The notes: generated from the sequence alone by a model not told the origin. Positions 24,352 through 33,543 are shown, numbered from the stretch's first letter. The stretch is DNA of 64,000 nt from an uncultured Acidobacteriota bacterium (GCA_902826455.1 CADEEV010000002.1:124001-188000); one strand, 5' to 3'. Made by a program: numbers and translations.

Positions 24352-26070
24352 CTACGGTCGCCTCCCGAGGGCCCTCAGCCAGTGGCGCTTGAGCGTGCGG
24401 TAGACCGTGCCCACCCAGCCGTAGCGGGCGCGCGCCCACCGGTCGTGAGCTCGCCGGCCCCAGAGCTGCACGGCCTGCAGCGGCGAGAGGACCCGGGCCT
24501 GCTCGGCCTTCTTCACGATCGGGCAGTCGGGAGACGCGAAGCAGTAGTCGTGGAAGCGCCCGTGGAGCAGCTCGCGCCGGATCTCCTGGATCAACGGTCC
24601 GTTCCACGCTTCCTTGAAATCGCCCATGGGCGCGATCGGCCGCCCGCCGTAGCAGCACGGCATCGTGCCGCGACGCAGGATGTAGAGGCTCGACCACGGC
24701 TCGCTGCACGCCGGCAGCTTCTCGCCGCCGAGCGACGGCTTCGGGGCGTCGGCCATGGGGAGCGGGATCGGGACCGGCGGCGGGAGCTCGGCAACGGCGG
24801 GCGCCGGCGCGGGCCGGTCCTGCGCGAGCCGGGCCGCGGCCTCGGCGCGGCCCTCGTCGAAGGCCTTCTGGAACTGGGCCTCGAGAGAACCGCCGAAGTT
24901 CATCTGGTCCGAGAGCTCGATGTCGAGGAGCCGGCACAGCTCGGCGACGCGCCCGCTCACGTGGACGAGCTGCTCGAAGGGCAGGAGCTCCGCCTGGTAG
25001 TCGTAGTGATAGCCGGCGCGATCGAAGACGAGGTCGACGCCCTCGGAGTCGTTGAGAGGGCGCAGGACCAGCCGGTCGGCGCCGAGCTCGGCCACGAGCC
25101 TCACGAACGCGTCGACCTCGTGGACGTTCGCCTTCATCGGCATGAAGACGAGGTACACGAGCGGCAGCTTGCCGCGGCCGCCCTTGGCCTTCACCAGGCG
25201 TCGCACGTTGTCGAGGAGGCGGTCGAAGGTGGGATTGCGCAGCTTCGCGTAGGTCTCGGGCGTCGCGGCGTCGAGGGAGATGTAGAGGTGGGCGTTGCGG
25301 CCGAGCAGCTTCTTGATGTTGGTGTCCGTGAGGATCTGCCCGTTCGTCGTGACCTCGAGGATCTTGTTGCGATCGCCGAAGGCGTCGAGCAGCTCGTCGA
25401 CGTTGCGCATCATGAACGGCTCGCCGATCGAGCAGTTCACGAGCTCGAGGGAGTTGTCGAAGAACGCCCCGTAGTGGTCGAGGGTGTCGAGGCCGAAGGG
25501 CACGTCGACGTTCGCGCCCTCGAGGTTCTTGTTGAAGTCCCACGCGCAGTAGACGCAAGGCGGCTTGACGTTGCAGACGCCGGTCATGTCGATGCCGAGC
25601 TTCGGCGGCGTCGACGAAAGCGCCGTCTTCTTCTCGAGGAGCTCGCGGACGTTGTGGACGTGGTTCCGGTGCTGTCGAGCGACGTGGCCGTGACGCGCCG
25701 CGTCGGCGTGGACGACCGCCGAGCGGACCTGCACGGCGAGGTCGCGGGTGTCGCCGGGGTAGTAGGCGCGCGGGTAGAGCTTGTTGCACCGCAAGGTCGC
25801 GCTCGAGGCGCCGGCCGGCACCTCGATCGAGAGCGGGTTCCAGCCATGGACGAGCTCGTGCTCCCCGCCTGGCGCGTCGTCGACGCCGATCGCGACGGTC
25901 TGGCTCAGGTCGTGGAAGTTCGAGCGCACCCACAGCTCGAGATGGCGCGGGACCGGCTGCGGGTCGAACTCGAGGCGGCCCGAGAGAGACATCCAGCGGA
26001 ACGGCAGGCCCTCGGCGTGCTCGCCGCCGTGGAAGCCCGCGCCGAAGCGCACCTCGGCGGCCGTTTCCAT
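24352..26070 (-). CDS. Radical SAM/SPASM-type protein with N-terminal beta-sandwich and CX5CX2C cluster motif
   Basis: A 572-aa cytosolic protein. Residues 1-120 are beta-rich (FRWMSLSGRLEFDPQ, LELWVRSNF), like carbohydrate- or lipid-associated appendages. Residues about 160-380 are a radical SAM barrel. The 4Fe-4S motif is C-NVKPP-C-VY-C, that is CX5CX2C instead of the usual CX3CX2C. EVTTNG and LYISLDAATPETYAKLRNP are standard radical SAM/SPASM motifs. A Pro-rich linker (about 425-450) leads to a C-terminal region with Cys at ACSEPWSSLYI, MPCCYGG, YCFASPDC, which looks like a SPASM auxiliary-cluster domain. Substrate unknown. It is directly upstream of the CapA-like gene (3 bp). Start ATG 26070; the open frame extends a little further without ATG/GTG/TTG. 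Confidence 0.85.
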   Translation of the reverse strand: METAAEVRFGAGFHGGEHAEGLPFRWMSLSGRLEFDPQPVPRHLELWVRSNFHDLSQTVAIGVDDAPGGEHELVHGWNPLSIEVPAGASSATLRCNKLYPRAYYPGDTRDLAVQVRSAVVHADAARHGHVARQHRNHVHNVRELLEKKTALSSTPPKLGIDMTGVCNVKPPCVYCAWDFNKNLEGANVDVPFGLDTLDHYGAFFDNSLELVNCSIGEPFMMRNVDELLDAFGDRNKILEVTTNGQILTDTNIKKLLGRNAHLYISLDAATPETYAKLRNPTFDRLLDNVRRLVKAKGGRGKLPLVYLVFMPMKANVHEVDAFVRLVAELGADRLVLRPLNDSEGVDLVFDRAGYHYDYQAELLPFEQLVHVSGRVAELCRLLDIELSDQMNFGGSLEAQFQKAFDEGRAEAAARLAQDRPAPAPAVAELPPPVPIPLPMADAPKPSLGGEKLPACSEPWSSLYILRRGTMPCCYGGRPIAPMGDFKEAWNGPLIQEIRRELLHGRFHDYCFASPDCPIVKKAEQARVLSPLQAVQLWGRRAHDRWARARYGWVGTVYRTLKRHWLRALGRRP

Positions 26071-26127
26071 GAATGGGAGCGGGGCGCGCTCGACGGGAGT
26101 GGAGCCAGTCTGCAGGACCCGATGAGT

Positions 26128-28212
26128 CTAGCGATCCACCCCGATCGAGTGCAACAGGAACGCATACTCCTCGGCGGTCTGGTGGATCTTCTCGAAGCGG
26201 CCCGAGCGGCCGCCGTGGCCGCCCATCATGTTGATCTTGAAGAGCAGCGGGTTCTGGTCGGTCTTCGTGGCCCGCAGGCGCGCCACCCACTTGGCCGGCT
26301 CGAAGTACTGCACCTGCGAGTCGTGGAGGCTCGTGGTGACGAGCAGCGACGGGTAGGCCTTCGCCGCCACGTTGTCGTAGGGCGAGTAGGAAAGCAGGTA
26401 GTCGTAGCAGGCCTTCTCCTTCGGATCGCACCACTCGTCGTACTCGTTGGTCACGAGGGGGATCGAGGGATCGAGGGAGGTCGTGACGGCGTCCACGAAG
26501 GGCACGTGGACGAGCAGCGCCCGGTAGCTCTCGGGCGCCAGGTTCGCGATCGCGCCCATCAGCAGGCCGCCGGCCGAGGCGCCTTCGGCGAAGCACTTGT
26601 CCTTCGCGACGTACTTCTGCGCGACGAGGAAGTGCGTCACGTCCACGAAGTCGGTGAACGTGTTCTTCTTGTGGAGGAGCCGGCCCGCGTCGTACCAGGC
26701 GCGGCCCATCTCCTGTCCGCCGCGCACGTGGGCGACCGCGTAGACGAAGCCGCGATCCAGCAAGGACACGACGGAGTTGTCGAACTCGGGATCGCTCGAG
26801 GAGCCGTAGGACCCGTAGGCGTACTGGAACAGCGGCGCGGTGCCGTTCTTCTCGAAGCCCTTGCGATAGACGAGGGACACGGGAACCTTCGTGCCGTCGC
26901 GTGCCGTGGCCCAGACACGCTCGGTCGCGTATCGGGCGGGCTCGTAGCCCGGCACCGGCTGGCGCTTGAGGAGCGTCCGCTGCTGGGTGCGCATGTCCAC
27001 CTCGTAGACGCTGTCGGGCGTCACGAGCGACGTGTAGGTGTAGCGCAGCAGCGGCGTGTCCTGCTCCGCGTTCACCGAGAAATCCTGGGCATAGGCCGGC
27101 TCGTCGGAAGGGATGAAGAAGGTCTTCGCGGTGTCGTTCCAGGGCAGGACCCGAATGCGCCGGAGGCCCTCGCTTCGCTCGTTGATCGCGAGGAACTCGC
27201 GGAAGGCCACGAAGCCCTCGATGAAGACCTTCCCGTCGTAGGGCAGGAGCTCCTTCCAGCGCGCCTTGTCGCCGATCTCGCCGTCGGCGACGCTCATCAG
27301 CCGGTAGTTCGGGGCCTGCCAGTCGGTCTGGACGACGAAACGGCCGTTCACGTGATCGACGTCGTAGTGCAGGCCGCGCTCGCGCGGTGCGACCACGCGC
27401 GGCGCCGCGGCGGGGGTCTCGGCGTCGATGACCAGGGTCTCGTTGGACTCGGTGCTCCCCAGGGTGATGAGCACGTAGCGGTCGTCGCCGCTCTTCGACA
27501 CGCCCAGGTAGAAGCTCGTGTCCTTCTCGTCGTGGACCACGACGTCGGTCTTGGGGTCGGTGCCGAGGACGTGGCGCTTGACGCGGCTCGAGAGCAGCGT
27601 GACGGGATCGTTCTCGACGTAGAACAGCGTCTTGTTGTCGTTCGCCCACACGACGCCGGGGCGCAGGCCGGGGATGCGGTCGGAGAGCTCGCGCCCGGTG
27701 GCGATCTCCCGCACGCGCAGCGTGTACTGGCGCCGCCCGGTGAGGTCCTCGCCGAAGGCGACGAGGTCCTGCTTCGGGCTGATCGCCCGGCCGCCCACGG
27801 CGTAGAACTCGTGGCCGGTGGCCTCCTTGTCCACGTCCACGATCACCTGGTCGGGGCCGCCCGCCACCGCCTTGCGCAGGTACACCGGGTACTGCTTGCC
27901 GTTGTCGTAGCGGGACCAGTAGACGTAGCCGCGGTCCTTCCAGGGCACCGTCGTGTCGTCCTGCTGGATGCGGCCCGTGATCTCCTTCTCGAGGGTCGCC
28001 GTCAGGGTCGCGAACGGCGCGGTCATCTCTGCGTAGTACGCGTTCTCGGCCTTCAGGTAGTCGAGCACCTCGGGCTTCGCGCGCGTGTCGTCCCGGAGCC
28101 AGTAGTAGGGATCGTTGCGCGTGCCCCACTTCGAGACGACGTCGTGGTCGTGGCGCGCCGCCACCGGCGGCGTCGCGGCGAGCAGCAGGGAGACGATCAG
28201 GAGGGGCGCCAT
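26128..28212 (-). CDS. Prolyl oligopeptidase family serine peptidase (oligopeptidase B-like), exported
   Basis: A 694-aa S9A peptidase. Signal peptide (about 1-19, LLIVSLLLAATPPVAA) followed by DPYYWLRDDT, the N-terminal linker typical of oligopeptidase B, a seven-bladed propeller, and the alpha/beta-hydrolase domain. Catalytic triad: Ser in EGASAGGLLMGA, Asp in LHDSQVQYFEP, His in GGHGGRSGR. YGSYG and SLLDRGFVYAVAHVRGG are strongly conserved. Cuts oligopeptides after basic residues (OpdB) or Pro; substrate choice not certain. ATG 28212 has a strong AGGAGG just upstream. It lies 11 bp after the GH3 gene in a minus-strand run. Confidence 0.93.
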   Translation of the reverse strand: MAPLLIVSLLLAATPPVAARHDHDVVSKWGTRNDPYYWLRDDTRAKPEVLDYLKAENAYYAEMTAPFATLTATLEKEITGRIQQDDTTVPWKDRGYVYWSRYDNGKQYPVYLRKAVAGGPDQVIVDVDKEATGHEFYAVGGRAISPKQDLVAFGEDLTGRRQYTLRVREIATGRELSDRIPGLRPGVVWANDNKTLFYVENDPVTLLSSRVKRHVLGTDPKTDVVVHDEKDTSFYLGVSKSGDDRYVLITLGSTESNETLVIDAETPAAAPRVVAPRERGLHYDVDHVNGRFVVQTDWQAPNYRLMSVADGEIGDKARWKELLPYDGKVFIEGFVAFREFLAINERSEGLRRIRVLPWNDTAKTFFIPSDEPAYAQDFSVNAEQDTPLLRYTYTSLVTPDSVYEVDMRTQQRTLLKRQPVPGYEPARYATERVWATARDGTKVPVSLVYRKGFEKNGTAPLFQYAYGSYGSSSDPEFDNSVVSLLDRGFVYAVAHVRGGQEMGRAWYDAGRLLHKKNTFTDFVDVTHFLVAQKYVAKDKCFAEGASAGGLLMGAIANLAPESYRALLVHVPFVDAVTTSLDPSIPLVTNEYDEWCDPKEKACYDYLLSYSPYDNVAAKAYPSLLVTTSLHDSQVQYFEPAKWVARLRATKTDQNPLLFKINMMGGHGGRSGRFEKIHQTAEEYAFLLHSIGVDR

Positions 28213-28223
28213 GGGCCTTCCTC

Positions 28224-30497
28224 CTACTTCGTGAGCGTGAACGACGACGCGAGGCTGGCGGCCGAGCTGTTGCCGACCCACACGTCGAAGGCCTCGGCCT
28301 CCAGCACCCACTTCCGCTCGGAGCCGCTCCAGTAGCGCAGCTCGTCCTGGCCCAGGGCGAAGCGCACGGTCTTCTTCTCCCTGGGCGCGAGGCTCACGCG
28401 CTCGAAGCCCTTGAGCTCGCGGATCGGTCGCGAGGCGGAGCCGGCGCGCTGGTGGACGTAGAGCTGCACGACCTCGTCCCCGGTCACGGCGCTCGTGTTC
28501 TCCACGTCGGCCGTGACCGTGATCGGCTGACCCGCCTGCAATGAGCCGACGGAGGCGCTCGCCTTGTCGACCTTGAGGTTCGAGATCGCGAACGTGGAGT
28601 AGCTCAGGCCGTATCCGAAGGGATAGAGCGGCGCGTGGGGCTCGTTCCAGTAGCGCTTCGCGTGCTCCTCGGTCTTCTGCGTGAGGTTGCGCGCGTAGTA
28701 GATCGGCACCTGGCCCACGTTCAGCGGCCAGGTGAGCGGCAGCTTGCCGCCGGGGTTCGCGTCGCCGAACAGCAGGTTCGCGACGGCCTCGCCGCCGAGC
28801 GACCCCGGGTACCAGACCTCGAGGATCGCCGGCACGCGTTGCGCGGCCCAGGAGATGTCGAGGGGTCGGCCGTTCAGGAGCACCAGCACCACGGGCTTGC
28901 CGGTCGCGACCACCTTCTCGAGCAGCTCCTGCTGTCCCGGCGGCAGCGCCAGCGTCGAACGCGACGCGTACTCGCCGCTCATGTCCTGGGCCTCGCCCAG
29001 CACCAGCACGGCGACGTCGGATCCGGCCGCGAGAGCCACGGCCTTGGCCAGCTCGTCCTTCGCCTGGGCTTCGCTCCAGGCCGCGGCCCGCGGCTCCTTG
29101 CGCAGCAGGTCGAAGATCGACGGCGACGAGCGCAGCACCTGCACGCCCGGCGCGTAGTCGACGGCGACACCGGCGCCAGCCTTCTGGCGCAGTCCGGCGA
29201 GCACGGTGACGGTGTCGGCCGGCTGCCAGTCGAAGACCCACGAGCCGACCGTATCGATCTTCGAGTCGGCGAGCGTGCCCAGCACCGCGATCTTCTTCGC
29301 GGCGCCCCTGGCGAGCGGCAGCAGGCTTCCCTCGTTGCGGAGCAGCACGGCGCTGCGCTCGGCCGCGCGGCGCGCCGCGGCGCGGTGCTCGGCGGCGCCG
29401 AGCACGGAAGCCACCTTCGCCTCGTAAGCGTACGGGTTCTCGAACAGCCCGAGCCGGTACTTGGCCTCGAGTATGGGACGCACCGCGGCGTCGATCTGGG
29501 CCTCGGTGACGCGGCCGGCCTTGACGGACGCCGCGAGCGTCGCGCCGAAGGCGGTGCCGCCGAAGCCCATCTCCATGTTGACGCCCGCGTGGAGCGCGCG
29601 CACCGCCGCGTCCGCGGCGTCGCGGGCGTAGCCGTGGGACTCGAGACTCTTGACCGAGTCGGCGTCGCTCACGACGAAGCCCTTGAAGCCCCAGGCCCCG
29701 CGCAGCACGTCGTGGAGCAGCCAGCGGTTGCCAGTGGCCGGCACGTCGTTCAGGTCCATGTAGGCGGCCATCACGGCCGTCGAGCCCGCCTTCACCGCGG
29801 CCTCGAAGGGCGGCAGGTAGACGTTCCACATCTGCGTGTCGGGGATCTGGACCGCGTCGTAGTCGCGCCCGCCCTCCGCGGCGCCGTAGCCCGCGAAGTG
29901 CTTCACCGACGTGATCACGCGCTCCGGGCCGAGGTCCTTGCCCTGGAAGCCGCGTACCTGCGCGCGGGCCATGGCGGCGCCGAGGTATGGATCCTCGCCC
30001 GCGCCTTCGACGATGCGGCCCCAGCGCGGATCGCGCGCGATGTCGACCATCGGCGCGAAACTCCAGCGGATGCCGACGGCCGCCGCCTCGCGTGCCGCGA
30101 TCTCCTGGCCCTTCTCGGCGAGCGCCGGGTCCCACGACGCCGCGGTCGCGAGGGGCGCCGGGAAGATCGTGCGGAAGCCGTGGATGACGTCGAAGCCAAA
30201 CAGCAGAGGAATCTTGAGCCGGGTCTTCTCCATGGCGAGGCGCTGGAAGCGGTTGGCCTCGGCCGGGTTCATCACGAACAGCAGCGACCCGAGCTGGCCC
30301 TTCGCGACCGGCTCGTCCACCTGCATGCCGGGAAAGACGAACGACTGGCAGAGCTGGCCGATCTTCTCCTCGAGGGTCATCTGCGCGAGCAGGGCGCTTG
30401 CCCGCGTCGCGGGATCGCCCTTGGCGGCTTGTGCGCTCGCGAGGGGCGCGGCGGTCAGCAGCACGGCGAGGGCCAGGGCCGGCGTTTCGAGGTTCAT
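28224..30497 (-). CDS. bglX: Periplasmic GH3 beta-glucosidase (1)
   Basis: A 757-aa exported glycoside hydrolase: signal peptide (1-22, LASAQA), GH3 N-domain (KIPLLFGFDVIHGFRTIFP, ITSVKHFAGYGAAEGGRDY), C-domain and a C-terminal fibronectin III-like domain (VTADVENTSAVTGDEVVQLYV). The nucleophile Asp sits in FVVSDADSVKSL. Other GH3 beta-glucosidases, including the paralogue at 39.8 kb, have SDWGS here, so the residue after Asp differs. Family role: hydrolysis of terminal beta-D-glucosyl residues from oligosaccharides. ATG 30497 follows GGAGG; the gene lies 13 bp after the malic enzyme gene. Confidence 0.93.
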   Translation of the reverse strand: MNLETPALALAVLLTAAPLASAQAAKGDPATRASALLAQMTLEEKIGQLCQSFVFPGMQVDEPVAKGQLGSLLFVMNPAEANRFQRLAMEKTRLKIPLLFGFDVIHGFRTIFPAPLATAASWDPALAEKGQEIAAREAAAVGIRWSFAPMVDIARDPRWGRIVEGAGEDPYLGAAMARAQVRGFQGKDLGPERVITSVKHFAGYGAAEGGRDYDAVQIPDTQMWNVYLPPFEAAVKAGSTAVMAAYMDLNDVPATGNRWLLHDVLRGAWGFKGFVVSDADSVKSLESHGYARDAADAAVRALHAGVNMEMGFGGTAFGATLAASVKAGRVTEAQIDAAVRPILEAKYRLGLFENPYAYEAKVASVLGAAEHRAAARRAAERSAVLLRNEGSLLPLARGAAKKIAVLGTLADSKIDTVGSWVFDWQPADTVTVLAGLRQKAGAGVAVDYAPGVQVLRSSPSIFDLLRKEPRAAAWSEAQAKDELAKAVALAAGSDVAVLVLGEAQDMSGEYASRSTLALPPGQQELLEKVVATGKPVVLVLLNGRPLDISWAAQRVPAILEVWYPGSLGGEAVANLLFGDANPGGKLPLTWPLNVGQVPIYYARNLTQKTEEHAKRYWNEPHAPLYPFGYGLSYSTFAISNLKVDKASASVGSLQAGQPITVTADVENTSAVTGDEVVQLYVHQRAGSASRPIRELKGFERVSLAPREKKTVRFALGQDELRYWSGSERKWVLEAEAFDVWVGNSSAASLASSFTLTK

Positions 30498-30510
30498 CGA
30501 GAGTCCTCCG

Positions 30511-32217
30511 TCAGACGGGGTTGAGCGGCACGTAGTCCGGCTCCCACATCGCGTCGCGCACGGCGGCGGGCACGGCGGCCGCGTCGATCGCGCGGCCCGC
30601 GACGCCCGAGGCCGTGGCCTCGCGCACCACGGCCTCGGCGATCACCGCCGTCACGCGCCGCAGCTCGCTCACGCGCGGGAACAGGCTGCCGGCGGCGAGA
30701 TCGCTCTCCTGCACCTCGAGTGCGAGACGATCGGCGGCGGCCTGGAACATGCCGTCGGTCACCGCGCGCGCCTCGCACACGATGGCGCCCAGGCCGACGC
30801 CGGGGAACACGAACGCGTTGTTGCCCTGGCCGATCACGAAGCGCCGGCCCTCGAAGGTCACCGGCTCGAAGGGGCTGCCAGTCGCGATGAGCCCGCGCCC
30901 GCGCGTCCAGCGGATCAGGTCCTCGGGCGTCGCCTCCGACTGGCTGGTGGGGTTCGACATGGGCAGGATCACGGGCCGCTCGCGGTGCGCGGCCATCTCG
31001 CGCACGACGGCCTCGGTGAAGGTGCCGGGCTGCCCGGAGGTGCCGACCAGCACCGTCGGCTTCACCGCGCGCACGACCGACAGCAGGTCGCGCTGGCCCG
31101 TGCCGAGGCCCAGGCGCTCGGCCAGCGCCGCGGGCCAGGCGAAGTCGCGCTTGTGGGCGCTCGCGGGCGGCGCGTCGTCCACCAGCAGGCCCTCGATGTC
31201 GACGCAGGCGACCGCCTGCCGCAGCGCGTCGCCGCTGACGCCCGCGCGCTCCAGGGTCGCGCGCAGCAGCCGCGCGATGCCGACGCCGGCAGCGCCGGCG
31301 CCCAGCAGCACCATGCGCTGCTCCGCCAGCGGGATCCCCGAGACCCGCGTGCCGGCCACGATGCCGGCCACCGCCATGGCGGCGGTGCCCTGGATGTCGT
31401 CGTTGAAGCTGCAGACGCGGCCGCGGTAGCGCTCGAGCAGGTCGAAGGCGTTGTCCTTGAAGTCCTCCCACTGCAGGAGCGCCCTTGGAAACAGCGCCTT
31501 CAGCGCCTCCACGAACTCCTCGACGAGCGCGTCGTAGGCGGGTCCGCGCAGCCGCCGCTCCCTGTAGCCGAGATAGAACTCGTCCGCGAGCAGCGACTCG
31601 TTGTCGGTGCCGACGTCGAGGGAGATGGGCAGCGTCTGCCAGGGCGGGATGCCGGCGGCGGCCGTGTAGAGCGAGAGCTTCCCGATGGGAATGCCCATGC
31701 CGCCGGCGCCCTGGTCGCCGAGGCCGAGGATGCGCGCGTTGTCGGTCACGACCACGAGACGCACGTCCTCGAACGGCGCGTAGCTCAGCACCTCGGCCAC
31801 GCGTCCGCGGTGCTCCGGCGTGATCCAGATCCCGCGCGCGCGCCGGAAGATGCGGCTGAACTCCCTGCAGGCCTGGCCCACGGTCGGCGTATAGACGATC
31901 GGCAGGAACTCCTCGATGTGGTCGAGCAGCACCCGGAAGTAGAGCGTCTCGTTGCGCTCCTGGAGCGCCGCGAGGCCGATGAACTTCTCGAGGGGCTCGG
32001 GCTTGCGCACGATGCTCGCGTACATGCGCCGGGCCTGCTCGTCGAGGGTCGCGACCTTCGAGGGCAGCAGGCCCTCGAGGCCGAACGCCACGCGCTCTTC
32101 CTTGGGGAACGCCGTGCCCTTCGCGTAGACGGGATGGCGCAGGAGCTCCGAGCCGCGCACCGGGCAGTCGACGCTCGGCCGCCCGGCCGCGTCCCGCTTG
32201 AGGCGGTAGCGATCCAT
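30511..32217 (-). CDS. maeA: NAD-dependent malic enzyme (oxaloacetate-decarboxylating)
   Basis: A 568-aa malic enzyme of the long (SfcA/MaeA, eukaryote-like) class. FLPIVYTPTVGQACREFS, RGIWIT, VVTDNARILGLGDQGAGGMGIPIGKLSLYTA, the metal-binding EDFKDNAFDLL and FNDDIQGTAAMAVAG, the GAGAAGVGIA Rossmann loop, and GTSGQPGTFTEAVV/MSNPTSQSEATPED are all present. It decarboxylates malate to pyruvate with NAD+ reduction in the cytosol. ATG 32217 preferred over an in-frame TTG at 32244; a GAGGGTCCTC stretch precedes the ATG. It is the first gene of a run that continues with GH3 and oligopeptidase genes, so a central-carbon enzyme is co-oriented with exported hydrolases. Confidence 0.94.
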   Translation of the reverse strand: MDRYRLKRDAAGRPSVDCPVRGSELLRHPVYAKGTAFPKEERVAFGLEGLLPSKVATLDEQARRMYASIVRKPEPLEKFIGLAALQERNETLYFRVLLDHIEEFLPIVYTPTVGQACREFSRIFRRARGIWITPEHRGRVAEVLSYAPFEDVRLVVVTDNARILGLGDQGAGGMGIPIGKLSLYTAAAGIPPWQTLPISLDVGTDNESLLADEFYLGYRERRLRGPAYDALVEEFVEALKALFPRALLQWEDFKDNAFDLLERYRGRVCSFNDDIQGTAAMAVAGIVAGTRVSGIPLAEQRMVLLGAGAAGVGIARLLRATLERAGVSGDALRQAVACVDIEGLLVDDAPPASAHKRDFAWPAALAERLGLGTGQRDLLSVVRAVKPTVLVGTSGQPGTFTEAVVREMAAHRERPVILPMSNPTSQSEATPEDLIRWTRGRGLIATGSPFEPVTFEGRRFVIGQGNNAFVFPGVGLGAIVCEARAVTDGMFQAAADRLALEVQESDLAAGSLFPRVSELRRVTAVIAEAVVREATASGVAGRAIDAAAVPAAVRDAMWEPDYVPLNPV

Positions 32218-32277
32218 GAGGACCCTCTGTTTATCACACCGCAATGGGGTGCGGCGGGGCTGTGGGAGAATCGCGGC

Positions 32278-32562
32278 ATGTGCCGCAATATCAAGACACT
32301 GTTCAATTTCGAGCCGCCGGCGACCGAAGACGAGGTGCGCGCCGCCTCGCTCCAGTTCGTGCGCAAGCTGAGCGGTTTCAGTGCTCCGTCGAAGGCCAAC
32401 GAGGACGCGTTCAACCGCGCGATCGAGGAGGTCACGGCCGCGGCGGGGAAGCTCGTGTCGGGTCTCGTGACGACGGCGCCGCCGCGGGATCGCGAGACGG
32501 TCGCGGCCGAAGCCCGGGCGCGGAACGAGAAGCGCTTCGGCCCGCGGCCTACGCGCGCGTGA
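32278..32562 (+). CDS. DUF2277 family protein
   Basis: A 94-aa protein starting MCRNIKTLFNFEPPATEDEV, the invariant opening of DUF2277, followed by a helical AASLQFVRKLSGFSAPSKANE and a basic tail. Function unknown for the family. There is no Shine-Dalgarno; a -10-like GAGAAT ends at 32271, placing +1 exactly at ATG 32278, so the message may be leaderless. It diverges from the malic enzyme gene and its 3' end overlaps the convergent OsmC gene by 14 bp. Confidence 0.9.
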   Translation: MCRNIKTLFNFEPPATEDEVRAASLQFVRKLSGFSAPSKANEDAFNRAIEEVTAAAGKLVSGLVTTAPPRDRETVAAEARARNEKRFGPRPTRA

Positions 32563-33052
32563 GCGAGAGCTGCGCCGGCCGCCGCAGCGTCTGGTACACG
32601 ACGCAGTAGCGCTCGGTCAGCTCGAGCAGCTTCGCGACCTGCTCCGCCGGCGCGTCGGTCTGCAGGTCGAACGCGAGGCGGATCTCGCGGAAGCCCACCG
32701 GCGCCTCCCGGTCGACGCCCAGCGTCCCGCGGAAGTCGAGGTCGCCCTCGGCCCGCACGGTCCCGCCCTGGATCCCGATCCCCATGGACGTCGCCACGGC
32801 GGTGAGCGTGACGCCGGCGCAGGCCACGAGCGCCTCGAGGAGCATGTCGCCCGAGCACGCCGCGAGGCCGCTGCCGCCCGTCGCGGGATGCAGGCCGGCC
32901 TCGACCAGCGCACGGCCGGTGTCGACCTTGCACGTCAGGCTCTCCTGGCCGATGCGGCCCGAGGCGCGCAGCGTGACGACGGCCGCCTGCGCGTTCTCGC
33001 GGTACTTCGCCTTGAGCGGCGCCTGCAGCGCCCGGATCTCGTCGGGCTTCAC
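32549..33052 (-). CDS. OsmC-like protein
   Basis: A 167-aa OsmC/Ohr-superfamily protein with GLHPATGGSGLAACSGDMLLEALVACAGVTLTAVA containing the two family cysteines (GLAACSGD and LVACAGV). Together they form the redox-active thiol pair that reduces organic hydroperoxides in Ohr/OsmC proteins. The C-terminal half gives beta strands and the closing helix LELTERYCVVYQTL. GTG 33052 was chosen: GTGA overlap with the HIT-like gene, with GAGGAAGG upstream. Confidence 0.85.
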   Translation of the reverse strand: MKPDEIRALQAPLKAKYRENAQAAVVTLRASGRIGQESLTCKVDTGRALVEAGLHPATGGSGLAACSGDMLLEALVACAGVTLTAVATSMGIGIQGGTVRAEGDLDFRGTLGVDREAPVGFREIRLAFDLQTDAPAEQVAKLLELTERYCVVYQTLRRPAQLSLTRA

Positions 33053-33543
33053 CCTTCCTCCTCGACGCCGTAGCGTTCCTTCAGCAGCACCCGCGCCCGG
33101 GCCACGACCGCCGCGCACTCGGCGTCGCTCAGCGGCGCGCGGTCCTTCGCCCACGTCAGGCGGTCGGCGAAGTCGGGAAACGGCGGCGACTCGCCCCAGC
33201 GCGGCGCCGTCCGGCTGCGCCCCAAGAGGTGAAGATGCATGCGGCGGTGCTCGCGCGGGGTCTTGGGCCCGCGCGGCTCGGCCGCGTCGTTCAAGGCCCA
33301 GTTGCCGGCTTCCCAGTAGTTGATGCAACCGTCCTTCAGCTGAGGCAGCGCGTCGAGCATCGCGCTCCCGGTTGCCGCTACCAGGAAGGTCCACTGCACG
33401 AGCTCGTCGGACGAGAGCTCACGGCGCTCCCACACGACGCGCGGCGGGTTCACGATCAGGTTGCCGCCCTCGGAGGCGGCGACCATCGGCATGTCGGGCA
33501 GGACGATCGTGCCGCCGGGACCACGGTACAGGGGCTCGCTCAC
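33049..33543 (-). CDS. HIT-like fold protein
   Basis: A 164-aa protein carrying HRRMHLHLLGRS (about residues 99-110), resembling the histidine-triad HxHxH region of HIT nucleotide hydrolases/transferases but with an altered triad (H-RRM-HLH). Preceding CINYWEAGNWALN fits the strand-loop before the triad. It may bind nucleotides, but the changed spacing means activity cannot be assumed. GTG start, and 4-nt overlap with the downstream OsmC-like gene. Confidence 0.7.
   Translation of the reverse strand: MSEPLYRGPGGTIVLPDMPMVAASEGGNLIVNPPRVVWERRELSSDELVQWTFLVAATGSAMLDALPQLKDGCINYWEAGNWALNDAAEPRGPKTPREHRRMHLHLLGRSRTAPRWGESPPFPDFADRLTWAKDRAPLSDAECAAVVARARVLLKERYGVEEEG

Noticed and set aside
22865-28129. 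Very long minus-strand and matching plus-strand ORFs across the CapA, radical SAM and oligopeptidase region
   Set aside because: Shadow frames of recognised genes; composition is low-complexity Arg/Gly/Ala/Pro and no motif is visible.
28213-30135. N-terminal extension of the oligopeptidase reading frame
   Set aside because: The extra 640 residues are a shadow of the GH3 gene. The true start is ATG 28212, which has AGGAGG and a signal peptide.
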